The notes: generated from the letters alone by a model not told the origin. A DNA stretch of 64,000 bases from Cryptomeria japonica (GCF_030272615.1 NC_081413.1:450284538-450348537), one strand, 5' to 3'. Positions 45,835-58,407 are shown, counted from the first letter of the stretch. Translations and numbers: made by a program.

Positions 45835-47246
45835 TGATGAATAATGATGAACAACAGACACCCTAACTGGTACTGAGAGGGGGGGGTGAATGAGTACATA
45901 CAAAAACTTCTCCACAACTTATAATGATAACCAGTTGTCTTCATTATTGGACTTAACCATGGAAATACTAGTTAAACACAGTAAGACTTCAGACATCTAA
46001 ACCAGTAAACTGAATACTACAAATATCATTCAACACTTGATAACCACTTCACCAATAAACATATGCATGTGTTGTATCAGTAATAGCATAACTATTAGCT
46101 CTACATGCATAATCACCAAAACAAAGAATACTTAATCAGCACATGAAAATGCACAACTCATGACACATAGATTTTTCACGTGGAGACCCAAATGGGAAAA
46201 ACCACAGTGGGGATGAATACCCACAAGCTTGTTTTGAACTCTTTTGAATCTTGCTCTATTAGGAGCCTAGTCTGGTTAAAGATTTTTACAATAAGGTTCT
46301 GCTAGGAACCTATCCTATTAAAGATCACCCGAGTAAGGGATGGCTATATACCATGTTAAAGGTTGAAACCTTGTTAACAATTACCTTGCTATAGGATTTA
46401 AAGAACTCAATGAACTTGAGTCACCTAGTTAGAGGATTTACAGTAAGCCTATTAAAGCTACTCAGCAAAGGGATTTTCGTTCTGTTGAAATGGTTAGAAG
46501 ACAACAAGTAAAACTCTGATCTGATAACAACACTATATGCTAAGGCAGATCCTTTTCAATTCCTCTACTCTGCAATCACACTCTGCAATTTTCTCTCACT
46601 AGTCTGGCAAGTATCTCATCATTCGAATACATACACAATGTTTGCCAACAACTTACAATAATAAACATCATCGACCTTATAGACAACAATTAGATCGGTA
46701 GCATAAACCGCAAACCCTAAGTATCTTAGGTTTACAATTACAAGCAGTCCAATCTTGACCGTATAAAACACTTAGCATAGAATGAAACAATCTTAAATAG
46801 ATCACAAGTCATTTTGCATCATCCAATCTTCACCACACATAGAAATCAGTAACCCATCACGCTTTCTCCTCATACTGCTAAGAAGAATGTTCATTCCCGA
46901 GGTAGACAATAAATGCAGTCGATCTTCACATGCACAAAACTGATGTGGCATCTTGATCTCATCCTCATTTCCTAGCTAACTCATTACATAATATCATCGG
47001 TTGCATCGCACAAGCTAGATTGCCAAACCGGAAACCCCAGAGCTGAGACTACCAACTAGTAGTCAGACTTAGTGAAACCCCAACACCAGTTCACTACATC
47101 TCTTCATACCAGTTCTCCAGCTTGATCACCAATAACAACTTCCTCTGGTCTTCATACCAATTGACTTTAACTTATTGACATCAATGACAACATACATTAT
47201 TATCATTTCATCATATGCCAACATACCAGTTCATCAAATGCCAATA
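45835..47246 (-). repeat. V 3' LTR (1412 bp)
   Basis: TGATGAAT to AATA (final CA decayed to TA), then the purine tract AAAGGGGGACAT (minus) at 47247-47258. Stem GGTACT (45869-45874) / AGTAC (45893-45897) around a run of eight G. TTGACATCAATGACAA at 47175-47190. Confidence 0.9.
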
Positions 47247-47258
47247 ATGTCCCCCTTT

Positions 47259-48333
47259 GGCATTGATGGCAATACTTAGTGTAGCATTGCAACTAAAAAC
47301 ATCATAAACTAGTGCAACTATAATATATATCTTCTCCCATATCATATATCTTCTCCCCCTTTGACAATAATGCCAAAGTGGAGGCATAAGCTTCCATACT
47401 CCACTATGCTTCTCCCCCTATGGAGTAGCATCTTTCAACACATCAATCCTGAAAAATTTGTCACTATAATACCTAACTGATGTGGAGCACACACATCTTT
47501 AGTTTACTTCATGAAGGGGCAAAACCCCTAATTCACCTCTCAAATAGGTAAATGTAGTCTTCAGTAAGGGCTTAGTGAATATGTCTGCTAGCTGCTTCTT
47601 ACTGGAAACATGTTGTAATACAACCTCTCTATTTTGAACCTTCTCTCTCAAGAAATGATACTTGAGCTCAATGTGCTTAGTTCTAGCATGTAATACCGAA
47701 TTCTTGGAAATATTGATTGCACTAGTATTGTCACAAAATATACTCACTGGTTCAGATATAGGTACTTTGAAACCATCCAATACATGTTTCATCCTGATTG
47801 CCTGAGTGCAGTTCAGAAATGCTGCTACATATTTTGCTTCAGCTGTAGACTGAGAATTACATCTCTGCTTCTTACTCGTCCATGAGACTAGTCTTCCACC
47901 AAGAAAGAACACTCCACCGGTTGTGCTTTCTCAGTCGTCCACATTACTTGCCCAATCTGCATTGGTAAACACTTTGAGATTTAAATCACCATTGTATGGA
48001 TACCACAATCCATAGTCAACAATCCCTTTCAGGTATCTAAGAATCCTCTTTACCGCTACCAAGTGGGATTCTCTCGGACTTTTCTGAAAATGAGCTACAA
48101 TGCACACTACATGAGCAATATGTAGTCTATTGTGCACCACATAGTGTAGCTTACCAATCATTGACCGATACTCCTTCTCATTTACCAATGGTGAATCATC
48201 TTCCTTAGTCATTTTATAGTCGGTCATCATTGGTGTACCAACCCATTTGCTCTCCTCCATGCTAAAGGTCTTCAATACCTCTTTGACATACTTGGACTGG
48301 GTAATGAAGACACCCTCTTTCATTTGTTGAATC
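47259..48333 (-). pseudogene. V RNase H and C-terminal reverse transcriptase
   Basis: 47931-48333 encodes KEGVFITQSKYVKEVLKTF, MIGKLHYVVHNR and the first RNase H Asp in FTNADWASNVDD. 47499-47912 (137 aa) encodes LVSWTSKKQRCNSQSTAEAKYVAA, IFCDNTSAINISKN and QLADIFTKPL. One frame break lies between them. E11 cuts the frame at 48333. Nearby, 47259-47480 has several purine tracts (AAAGGGGGAGAA type) before the LTR. RNase H removes the RNA template during cDNA synthesis. Confidence 0.88.
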
Positions 48334-49397
48334 TGTTGGTATTTTGGTATGGTTTTGTCATTGATGTCAACACCTACTAAACACTTATCAACTCTAGTAC
48401 TTTGGAGAATTAGCAACATTTACCGGCAAGCAAGTAACTATTGCACAGTTACTGGTATCTGGTATACCGGCAAGATATAATGATCACTGACACTTGGAAT
48501 GATATGGAAAACACATGGTTATATCGAAGACATCGTATGGACATCTTGTCTTAATGAATTGATCATTGGTATATTCATAGTTGCATATTTACTGTTACCG
48601 GCAAATAGGTCTAGGGTTACACCGACAGCTTTATCTTTTCCAGATCAACATGGCACACTATGGAGATAATTAATTATTGTTGTAAATGCATCAAGCTGAC
48701 ATGTTCAATTGGTTATTGCATCGGATATTATATTGTTTGTAAAATATTTTTATTGTAACATCTTGTAGAGCCGACCTACTAAAATTGGTATTAGGTTATG
48801 GTATAAATGTAAGATCTTATTTGTAAGATCAAATGTGGAATGCAAAAAAGGATTGTGTGAAGGTATATGCGAGATTAAGCAGAGCTATACACGCAGACAT
48901 AATTTGAAGGTGAAACTAGGTTTTTGTGAAAGCATATCAGCATTACACTGGTACTGAATCTAGCATATGAAGATGCTATTTTGTGCAGTACATTCTTATT
49001 GGATTTAACCATCCAATTGTAGTCAGTGTGACTCCCATTTTGTGATTGAGCAGTGAACTCTAAGCAGTTGGCCTTTCTGCATGTGCAGACCCCATTTATG
49101 TACACTTACTATCTGTAGTAGTATCATCTGATTGTGGGTAAGGTTTCCCACTGTGGTTTTTCTTCTTACAAGGTTTCCATGTACAAATATTGGTGTTATG
49201 TGTTGTGCATAACTTTGTACTTATGTTTCAAGCACTAATCCTTATCGGTATAGCAATTAACTATTAAAACTGTCTACCAGCATATTGAATTGGTTTGTCG
49301 GTATTAAGCATTAAGTTGGTTAAGTTATTTTTGGTTTAAATTTATTTGACAACTGATTCACCCCCCCCCCCCCTTCAGTTGTCTCTAGGACCTAACA
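48334..49397 (+). repeat. E11 5' LTR (1064 bp)
   Basis: TGTTGGTA to CTAACA. TTGTCATTGATGTCAA at 48355-48370; stem GACAACTGA (49348-49356) / TCAGTTGTC (49375-49383) around a C-run. In the first 175 bases it differs from the 3' LTR by about a dozen substitutions and one 4-base indel, so the insertion is not recent. Confidence 0.95.
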
Positions 49398-49399
49398 AT

Positions 49400-49411
49400 T
49401 GGTATCAGAGC
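49400..49411 (+). other. E11 primer-binding site
   Basis: TGGTATCAGAGC, a perfect initiator-Met tRNA complement, two bases after the LTR. Confidence 0.93.
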
Positions 49412-49453
49412 CTAGTCCTCTTTTGCAGAAGTTTAAACATTTGAGGAGATCCA

Positions 49454-50541
49454 ATGTCTACTAATTATTTTAGGAAGGACAATCCTAAACTTGATGGAAC
49501 CAACTATGGCATATGGAAGATCAAAATGGAGAGACATCTAAATTGCATTGGAAAAGACATCTGGGAAGTTACAAAGAATGGTTATACTATTGTTGTACAA
49601 GGTCAGCCTAGTCCAGCTAACTTGACTAAAGATGAGGAAAATGATTGCAAAGCAAGAGAAGCACTTTTGAGTGCATTATCAGATCAACAAATCATGGGAC
49701 TATCAGATAGGTCTATTGCTAAAGCTATTTGGGATCATTTGGAAACACTGAATGAAGGAGATTCCACAGTCAAAATTGCAAAACTTAAAAGCTTCCAAGT
49801 CAGGTATGAACATCTGAAAATGGAAGAAGATGAAAGGATATCTGCTTTTATGGAAAGAGTAAATGAAATTGTTTTGGGTATTAAATGTTGTGGAGGAACC
49901 TTAGGGAAGATGAAATTGTTTCAAAAGTTTTAAGAGGATTGCCACCAGCATATAAAATGAAAGTCACTACTATAAATGAGTTAAGAACAATGCCTAATAC
50001 ATCAGTTACTAGGGATACATTGATTGGGAAACTTTCAGCTTTTGAAATTGAAGAATTTGGTCCTGTTGCTACTATAAAGATAGATTTGGCCTTTAAAGCA
50101 TCAACATCATCTGCTCCATCATTTGATAAATCTGATTGGAAAGCCTTTTATGCAAGAGAACTTGAAGAAAGTAGGAAAGAAAATGAAGAACTTGAAGAAC
50201 TTGAAGCACTATTTGCAAGGAAAATGCCTAAAGGTCTAGTTGGAAGTAAATGTGAAGGTAAAACACCCTTTAAATGTTTTAACTGCAATAAGATTGGTCA
50301 TATGGCTTCAAGATGCTTTGATAGACATGCTAGACTAAGAGAAGAAGCTAGAAGAACATACAAGCCTAACCCTGAATATCAGAGATATAGATTTAAGAAA
50401 AATAAAGACAAATCTTGTTACATTGCTGATGAAGGTGTGACTGATGATTCTGATGAGGATCTAGCAGACAATGGATGCATTTTTTTTGCTATAACAGAAG
50501 ATCAACCGACATCTACTGCTCAACCGGTAGTACAGGCTTAG
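49454..50541 (+). pseudogene. E11 gag with one-base frameshift
   Basis: Start ATG 49454 (MSTNYFRKDNPKLDGTNYGI). The N-terminal copia gag domain with LDGTNYGIWKIKMERHL and MEEDERISAFMERVNEIV runs to about 49905, where one missing base in the codons for CCGGTLSEDE throws the frame off. The second frame, 49885-50541, continues with EDEIVSKVLRGLPPAYKMKV, the zinc knuckle CFNCNKIGHMASRC and the acidic linker DDSDEDLADNG. Gag forms the particle shell and binds element RNA. Confidence 0.9.
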
Positions 50542-51900
50542 GCAGCTAAAGTTGAAGGAAAGGATGAATGGATCATTGATTCAGGATGCTCACATCATAT
50601 GACGGGAGACAAAGGTAAATTCTTGAACTTTCAAGAATACAATGGAGGCTTAGTGAGATTTGGAGATGACAAAGCTTGTTCAATCAAAGGTAAGGGTACA
50701 ATATCTCTTGATGGTAAGCGTAACACTGACAATGTTTACTATGTTTAAGGATTAAAGCATAATCTCTTGAGTGTTGGTCAATTAGTTGAGAAAGGATTTC
50801 AGTTACAATTCAAAAATGGAAAATGGAAAATCATGAATAGAACTGGCTTAGAAATTGCAACCAGTAATCAGAATAGAGGTAATATCTTTCATTTGAATAA
50901 CAATGAAAAGACATGCTTAATTGCACATATAGATGAAAGTTGGTTATGGCATAAGAGACTCTATCATGTAAACTTTGATTGCATGGTAAAGATCAGTACT
51001 ACTAAGGTAGTTAGAGATTTACCTAAAATTGTCAAACCTCGGAATACAGTATGTAAGGAATGTCAATTCGGAAAACAAGTTAGAGCTACTTTCAAAAGTA
51101 TTCCAGAAAAATCCAATAATGCTCTTGATTTGATTCACACTGATTTATGTGGTCCAGCTATAACTAAAAGCTTAGAACTAAAAGCTTACAAGGTGATAGA
51201 TATTTCATGCTAATTATTGATGACTATTCTAGAATGTGTTGGGTTACTTTTCTCAAAGAAAAATCAGAAGCACTTGGAAAGTTCAAACTGTTTAAAGCAA
51301 TGGTAGAAAATGAAACCGGTAAGAAAATCAAATGTTTAAGATCAGATCAAGGAGGAGAATTTACATCTAAGGAATTTAATACATTCTATGAAGTGAATGG
51401 AATCAGAAGACAACTATCAGCACGTCGGACACCACAATAGAATGGAGTTGTTGAAAGGAAAAATAGAACTATCTTGGATGTAGAAAGAAGTATGTTATTA
51501 GAAGAAAACCTACCACATGTATATTGGAGAGAAGTAGTCAGTACAGAGGTCTATACATTCAACAAAGTTCGCATCAAAGGTGAAACCGGTAAGACCCCTC
51601 ATGAACTATGGTTTGGTAATACTCCTACTCTTAAGTATTTCAAAATTTTTGGAAGTAAATTTTATATCAGAAGAGATGAGTATATTGGAAAATTTGATCC
51701 TAGAAGTGAAGAAGGAATATTTCTTGGTTATTCATCTAGAAGAAAGGCATATAGATGTTTTAACAAAAGATTGCAGAAAATTGTTGAAAGTACAAATGTA
51801 AAAATTGATGAACAATTCAAAGGAACTTCAAGGTATATAGACTCTGAATCGGCAATAGAAATTTTGACAAATGAACCTACTCTAAATCTACTGGTATAGA
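50542..51900 (+). pseudogene. E11 protease and integrase, broken
   Basis: Protease site DEWIIDSGCSHHMTGDK (intact DSG) at about 50563-50613. Stops at QA-stop-AAK and YYV-stop-GL. Pre-integrase finger WLWHKRLYHVNFD (one Cys lost) and CKECQFGK. HTDLCGP is followed by a 14-base tandem duplication (about 51166-51193) that shifts the frame. SDQGGEF at about 51345; TPQ-stop-NG (TAG, 51437-51439), then VVERKNRT. The integrase C-terminal GYSSRRKAYRC region runs to 51900. Confidence 0.9.
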
Positions 51901-52745
51901 ATCAAGATCCAATTACCCTGGTATCATCTAAGAATTCCACAGTAATTGAGGAACAACAGCAAACCAAGACACCCCGATATGTAAGACTGAATCATTCTGA
52001 AGATCAGATAATTGGAAACAAGTTTAAAGGAGTTATGACAAGAGGAAGATTGGCAAATGAAGAGGTATTTCTTATTTCTCAAATTGAACCATCATCTGTT
52101 AATGAGGCATGTGAAGATAAATTTTGGATTAAAGCTATGGAAGAAGAATTAGAACAAATTGAAAAAAATAACACTTGGACATTAGTTCCCCGACCTAAAG
52201 ATAAAAATGTAATTGGAACCAAATGGGTATTTAGAAACAAACTTAATGAAGATGGTAAGGTTGTCAGAAATAAAGCAAGACTAGTGTGTAAGGGATATTC
52301 TCAAAAATAAGGAGTTGATTACAATGAAACCTTTGCACTGATAGCTAGAATTGAGGCAGTCAGATTATTTTTTGCTTTTGTAGCACACAAGAACTCCAAA
52401 GTTTATCAAATGGATATTAAATGTGCATTTTTGAATGGAGATCTTAAAGAGGAAGTATACATTGAACAACTTGATGGATTTTCTTTGACAGATGACAATG
52501 ATATGGTTTGCAAGTTAAGGAAAGCTCTGTATGGACTAAAACAAGCTCCAAGAGCTTGGTATGCAAGATTGGATAAGTATCTTTTAAAGATTGGTTTTAC
52601 TAAAGGAAATACAGACAACAATTTATATTATAAAGTAACTAATGATGACATCTTGATTATAGAAGTATTTGTTGATGATATAATCTTTGGAGGAGAAGAT
52701 GGATTATGTAAAGAATTTTCTATTAAAATGCAACAAGAATTTTAA
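51901..52745 (+). pseudogene. E11 reverse transcriptase
   Basis: Linker with TPRYVRLNHSED, then 52035-52310 ([50 protein letters not shown]), a stop, FALIARIEAVRLFFAF, and 52410-52745 with [35 protein letters not shown] and the catalytic FVDDIIFGG. A GAA-to-TAA stop at 52743-52745 ends it (EF-stop-MSM). Confidence 0.9.
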
Positions 52746-53588
52746 ATGTCTATGATTGGAGAAATTAAATTCTTTTTAGGATTGCAGATTTCACAAACTG
52801 ATAAAGGTATATTCTTGAGTCAATCCAAATACTTAAAAGAGTTACTAAAGAAATTTGGGATGGAGAACTCTAAACTGACAAGCACACCTATGACAACAAA
52901 TGACAAATTATCACAAAGGGATGAATCTACACCTGTTAATCCAACTAGATACAAATCTATGATAGGAGGTTTATTGTATTTAACACAAACAAGACCTGAT
53001 TTTATGAATGCAGCATGTATTGTTTCAAGATTTCAAAGTAATCCTAGAGAAAATCATGAAACAACAATAAAAAGGATTTTCCAGTACTTACAAGGCACTA
53101 TAAATTTTGGATTATGGTATCCTAGAGATGAAAACTTTGAATTATGTGCATACACAGATGCAAACTAGGCAGGAGATGTAGATGATAGAAAAAGCACCAC
53201 CGGCGGAGCATTCTTTCTTGGAAACAAATTAGTTTCTTGGTTAAGTAAGAAATAAAGTTGTACATCTTTATCAATAGCAGAATCAGAATATGTTGCAGCA
53301 GCAACTAACTGTACACAGGTACTATGGCTTAAGCAAATGTTGAAAGACATAAAGGTAAAATGCAAGGAACCTATTACTATCTATTGTGATAACACTGCAG
53401 CAATTGATATATCTAAGAATCCAGTATTACATTCTAAAATCAAACATGTTTCTATCAAACTAAATTTTTTAAGGGAAAGTGTTGAAGCAAAGGAGATAAA
53501 ACTAGTTTATGTGAATACTAAAGAGCAGATTGCAGATATTTTCACTAAACCTTTGCCTAAAAAGACTTTTGAATATCTCAAAGATTAG
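52746..53588 (+). pseudogene. E11 RNase H region
   Basis: 52746-53168 gives GEIKFFLGLQISQTDKGIF and MIGGLLYLTQTRPDFMNAA. Then TDAN-stop-AGD (TGG to TAG) and KK-stop-SCTS, followed by SEYVAAATNCTQVLWLKQML and 53337-53588 with YCDNTAAIDISKNPVL and QIADIFTKPLPKKTFEYLKD, ending in TAG. Confidence 0.9.
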
Positions 53589-54008
53589 CTTGGAGTCATG
53601 CCACCACTGGTAGAGACTTAGATAGTTGATGATTGTCATCAACTGACAGAATTAACAGAGAAATCTTTTATTCCGGTCTTTGATGGGAAGCTACTTCTTA
53701 GGGGGAGTAGTTGGTATACTGAATTGATTGGTATTTTGTATATGAACTTGGTTTTATTGTAACTTTGGCATTTGATGTCAAAGGGGGAGAGATTGATATG
53801 GAAAAACGTTGAGAAACACAAGGAAAACACATGTTGCTCCCAGTGGGAGAGATTGTTGTTTAGGAGAGATTACTACTCTCTATATCTATATTTTGATTTC
53901 CGGTTATGATCTTTTTGGAGATTGTTGGTTTTTGGTATTTGACATTTCTGTTTTGGCACTTTGATGGTATTTCCATCTTGTGTTGCCATCAATGTCGAAG
54001 GGGGAGAT
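53589..54008 (+). other. E11 3' leader with repeated purine tracts
   Basis: Four purine blocks (TTAGGGGGAGTAG near 53698, CAAAGGGGGAGAGA near 53780, GTGGGAGAGA near 53842, GAAGGGGGAGA 53998-54008) lie between the last stop codon and the LTR. Only the last touches the LTR and is in the position to prime plus-strand DNA. Confidence 0.85.
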
Positions 54009-55063
54009 TGATGGTATTTTGGAATGGTTTTGTCATTGATGTCAACACCTACTAAACACTTATCAACTCTGGCACTTTGGAGAATCAACAACATTTACCA
54101 ACAAGCAACTATTGCAAAGTTACTGGTATCTGGTACACCGACAAGATATAATGATCACCGACACTTGGAATGATATGGAAAACACATGGTTATATTGAAG
54201 ACATCATATGAACATCTTGTCTTAATGAATTGATCATTGGTATATTCATAGTTGCATATTTGTTGTTACCGGCAAATAGGTCTAGGGTTACACCAGCAGG
54301 TTTATCTTTTCTAGATCAACATGGCATGCTATGGAGATAATTAACTATTATTGTAAATGCATCAAGCCGACATGTTCAATCGGTTATTGTATCGGATATT
54401 ATATTGTTTGTAAAATGTTTTTATTGTAACATCCTGTAGAGCCGACCTACTAAAATTGGTTTTAGGTTATGGTATAAATGTAAGATCTTATTTGTAAGAT
54501 CAAATGTGGAATGTGAAAAAGGATTGTGTGAAGGTATATGCGAGATTAAGTAGAGCTATACATGTAGACATCATTTGAAGGTGAAACTAGGTTTTTGTGA
54601 AAGCATATCAACATTACACCGGTACTGAATCTAGCATATGAAGATGCTATTTTGTGCAGTACATTCTTATTGGATTTAACCATCCAATTGTAGTTAGTGT
54701 GACTCGCATTTTGTGATTGAGCAGTGAGCTCTAGGCGGTTGGCCTTTCTGCATGTGCAGACCCCATTTATGTACACTTACTATCTATAGTAGTATCATCT
54801 GATTGTGGGTAAGGTTTCCCACTGTGGTTTTTCCCCTTACAGGGTTTCCACGTACAAATATTGGTGTTATGTGTTGTGGACAACATTGTGTTTATGTTTC
54901 ATGCACTAATCCTTACTAGTATAGCAATTAACTATTAAAACTATCTACTGGCATATTGAACTGGTTTACCGGTATTAAGCATTAAGTTGGTTAAGTTGTT
55001 TTTGGTTTAAATTTATTTTACAACTGAGTCACCCCCCCTCCCAGTTGTCTCGGGGACCTAACA
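54009..55063 (+). repeat. E11 3' LTR (1055 bp)
   Basis: TGATGGTA to CTAACA, followed by the TSD GAATC. The stem is kept as ACAACTGAG / CCAGTTGT near 55020-55048 with a C-run interrupted by T. Confidence 0.95.
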
Positions 55064-55068
55064 GAATC

Positions 55069-55700
55069 TATAAACCAATGAAGAACTTTATCTCTCCAAT
55101 CAGAGACATCTCAAACTCTTTCTTCATTTTATCTACATAATCATGACTCATTTCATCATCTCCTCCAAAGATTATGTCATCTACAAATACTTCATATATC
55201 AAAATCTGATCACCTTCAAATTTCAGGTAGATGTTGCTATCCTCACTTGTTCTCTGAAATCCTATTTTCACAAGATGAGAGTGTAAAGGTTCATACCATG
55301 CCCTTAGTGCTTGTTTCAATCCATATACGGCCTTGGGTAATCTACACACCATGTTACTATCTTTTGATAAGGCAAACCCATCCGATTGCTCCATATACAC
55401 TTCCTCTTCTAGGATTCCATTCAAGAATACGGACTTTACATCCATCTGGTATACCTTAAATCCTTTGAATGCTGAAAATGCAAGTAGCATTCAGACACCT
55501 TCCGGTCTAGCCATGGGAGAAAAAGTTTCTCCATAGTCTTCTCCTTCTTCTTGAGCATATCCCTTGCATACAAGTCTTGCCTTGTTCCTCATAATTGTTC
55601 CTTCTTCATTTAGCTTATTCATAAAGACCCATTCGGCACCTATGACATTTTTGTGTTCTGGTCTGGGTACCAAGGACCATCTTGCATTATTTTCTATCTA
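55069..55700 (-). pseudogene. V reverse transcriptase, N-terminal and palm part
   Basis: 55491-55673 encodes VPRPEHKNVIGAEWVFMNKL and [16 protein letters not shown]. After a stop, 55069-55490 encodes VYQMDVKSVFLNGILEEEVY, AVYGLKQALRAWY and FVDDIIFGGDDE, up to EIKFFIGL, where E11 interrupts. The remainder is at 47931-48333. Confidence 0.9.
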
Positions 55701-56444
55701 GTCTAGCTCCTCTTCCATTTCCTTAATCATGTCTTCATCTATAAATGCTTCTCTGCAAGTCTTGGGTTCCAATTCAGAAATCATGCAAGAGTTTTCTTTC
55801 ACTTTTCTTCTTGTGAATATCCTTGCATCTTTATCTCCTATGATCTGCTTCGGATCATGATGTACTTTCACATATCTAGGAATGGTTCTAGCTAGTTCTG
55901 CTTGCTTTTCCTCTTCTTCTTCACTTTCTTCTTCTTCTTCACCTACTATAGCTTCTATCGATACAAGAACACTGAGATCTTTACTTGTTTCTTTCTTAAC
56001 CAGTTCCCAGAAGGCTATGACTGGTTCATCTTCCACTTCCTTATTGTTGGTTTCCTCAAGTTCCTCACGGGATTCATCAACCCTAACACTGATACTCTCA
56101 ACAATTTTTTATGTTCTATTGTTGTAGCACTTGAGAGCTTTACTCTTAGTGGAATATCCTAAAAATATTCCTTCATCACATTTAGCACCAAACTTGCTCA
56201 AATACTCACCTCTCTTGATGTAACACTTACTACCAAATACTTTAAAATAACTTGTAGTGGGAGTCTTCCCGGTCCAATACTCATAAGGGGTTTTATTTTT
56301 ACCCTTTTTGATGAGTACTCGGTTCATAGTATAGACTGCAGTGCTCACTGCTTCTCTCCAAAAAGTGTGAGCAACCTTTCCTTCGATCAACATTGTTCTG
56401 ACTACTTCAACTACAGTCCTGTTATTCCTTTCTACTATGCCATT
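55701..56444 (-). pseudogene. V integrase C-terminal region and linker
   Basis: 56109-56393 encodes FWREAVSTAVYTMNRV, TPYEYWTGKTP, FGSKCYIKRGEY and IFLGYSTKSKALKCYN. 55698-56036 is an acidic Glu-rich linker with RTIPRYVKVHHDPKQIIG. A stop lies between them. Confidence 0.88.
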
Positions 56445-57350
56445 CTATTGTGGTGTCCTTGGGGTAGACAGCTGCCTCTTCATACCATTATCTTCACAGT
56501 ACTTGTTGAATTCATCAGAAGTGAATTCACCTCCTTGATCAGTTCTTAGGCATTTTATCTTTTGACCACTTTCCTTCTCTACTAATGCTCTAAACGCTTT
56601 GAACTTTCCAAATGCCTCAGACTTGTCTTTCAAGAATCTGACCCACATCATTCTTGAGCAATCATCAGTAAGAATCATGAAATATCTATCTCCCTGAATA
56701 CTTCTAGTTTTCATAGGATAACACAAATCAGTATGCACAAGATCAAGTAAGTTTTCTTCTAAAAAAGACTTACCTTTGAAAGTTGAGGAAGACATCTTCC
56801 CAAGTTGGCATGCTCTGCATAACGCATTCTTCAGTTTGTTTAGCAAAGGCAATCCTCTTACTGCCTTGATCTTACTAGCTTTTACAATATTATCAAAGTT
56901 CATATGACAAAGTCTCATATTCCATATCCAACTATCATCAAACTTCGCCATCAAACACCGACTTATCTTGGCATTTAACTGAAACAAGTTACCTTTGGTT
57001 TGCTTACCGGTGGCAATAATTTCACCACTCTTTCCAATTATATTGCAGACTCCACCTTTGAACTCCAGAATGGTTCCTTTGACATTTAGCTGAGCAACAC
57101 TCAACAAGTTATGATTAAGACCTTCTACCCCATAGACATCATCCACACTACTCTTTCCATTTAGTGAGATAGATCCTTTTCCTTTTACCAAGAAAAGTGT
57201 ATCATTGCCAAATCTGACAACACCTACATCATATTCTTCTTGAGACAGAAACTTTCTCCAATCACCAGTCATGTGGTGAGAACAACCACTATCAATAATC
57301 CACTTATTTGAGTTGTCAATATGAGAGATAAGTACTTTCTTGTCTGACAC
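56445..57350 (-). pseudogene. V protease and integrase core, 301 aa open
   Basis: Protease site KWIIDSGCSHHMTGDW (intact DSG), pre-integrase finger with SWIWNMRLCHMNFD (one His replaced) and CRACQLGK, integrase HTDLCYP and TDQGGEFTSDEF. It ends at TPQ-TAG, in the same codon as in E3, E11 and E12; the frame goes on with NGIVERNNRT after it. Confidence 0.9.
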
Positions 57351-58336
57351 TTCTTACTTTATAGCTACAAACAATATGTCCTCATTCTCTTCATCCTCAA
57401 ATTCTTCATTAGTAACACATTCATCCACTGCAACAAGACAATTTCTTCTATTTCCTCCTTTGTACTTTCTAAACCTCTCTGGATTATCCTTATTGTCATT
57501 GTTAGGACAGTTAACAGCTATATGTCCTATCTTATTGTAGGAAAAACATTTTAAAGGAATCTTACCTCTGTATTTTCCAGTGCCTTTTGGAAGTCTCTGG
57601 CAAGAAGAGCTTCAAACTCTATCAAAATCTCTTCATCATCCATATCTATGCATTGCCTGGATTCATAACTGATATTTACTTCTTTTCCTTTTCTGGTTGG
57701 TGCAAAATATGCTCTAAAGGCTGACTCAGTCTTTTGAACACTACCATCATAGCTTTTCAACTCATATATAGTCAATTTAGCAATGATAGAGTCTAAGGAT
57801 ACCTTGGTTTTGTCAATAGACCTTAGCTCCTGAATAGCAGCAACTCTGATTGCATAGACCGGTAACAATGATCTCAAAAATTTACTGATAATGGTGGCAT
57901 CATCAATTGTTCCACTAGTGCTCTTGATATCTCCAACCACAACCTTGATCCTTATGCCATATTGCAGAATGGTCTCTCCTTCAACCTTCCTCATGTCTTC
58001 AAATTTTCCTCTAAGGCTCTCTTCCTTAGATTTCTTTACATGCTCATCACCACCATAAATAGTTTCCAACGTGTCCCACACATCCTTAGGAGTGTCCTTA
58101 TCTTGTACATCAATGAAATCAATATCAGACAAACTTCTAATAAGGGCTTCCATGGCTTGCCCATTTTCTTGAATTTCTCTTTTTTGATCATTGGTTAGAG
58201 TGCCAGTGGGAATTACATAGGTATTCTCAACATAGCTCCAGTTTTGAGCACCCAAACTCTTGATATAGATCTTCAATCTATCAATCCATATTTTGAAGTT
58301 ATCTCTATTGAATTTAGGACCTTCCCTCTTCATCAA
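57351..58336 (-). pseudogene. V gag
   Basis: Start ATG 58336 (MMKREGPKFNRDNFKIWIDR), close to the primer-binding site leader. 261 aa open to 57551, with the copia gag domain (NFKIWIDRLKIYIKSLG, DVWDTLETIYGGDEHVKKSK, YGIRIKVVVGDIKS). A frame break follows, then the knuckle CFSYNKIGHIAVNC, where the second Cys has become Tyr. Acidic linker to the protease. Confidence 0.88.
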
Positions 58337-58393
58337 TAAAGAAGGATCTTTTACCTCAAGCGGTCAAGCTTATATCATTGAGGACCTGGAGTC

Positions 58394-58405
58394 GCTTTGA
58401 TACCA
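58394..58405 (-). other. V primer-binding site
   Basis: TGGTATCAAAGC on the minus strand, one mismatch from the initiator-Met tRNA complement, two bases from the LTR. Confidence 0.88.
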
Positions 58406-58407
58406 AT

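Larger units (their letters stand above)
48334..55063 (+). mobile_element. E11: Ty1/copia element with both LTRs, inserted in V
   Basis: LTRs 48334-49397 and 54009-55063 are flanked by GAATC (48329-48333 and 55064-55068). Total 6730 bp with full gag-pol content, but broken by stops, a gag frameshift and a small integrase duplication. It splits the V reverse transcriptase after the FFIGL motif. It is the same family as E3 and E4 and shares a gag frameshift with E3. Confidence 0.95.

Noticed and set aside
55882-56162. Ser-rich and Phe-rich plus-strand open frames
   Set aside because: Antisense shadow of the acidic Glu-rich linker of the V polyprotein.
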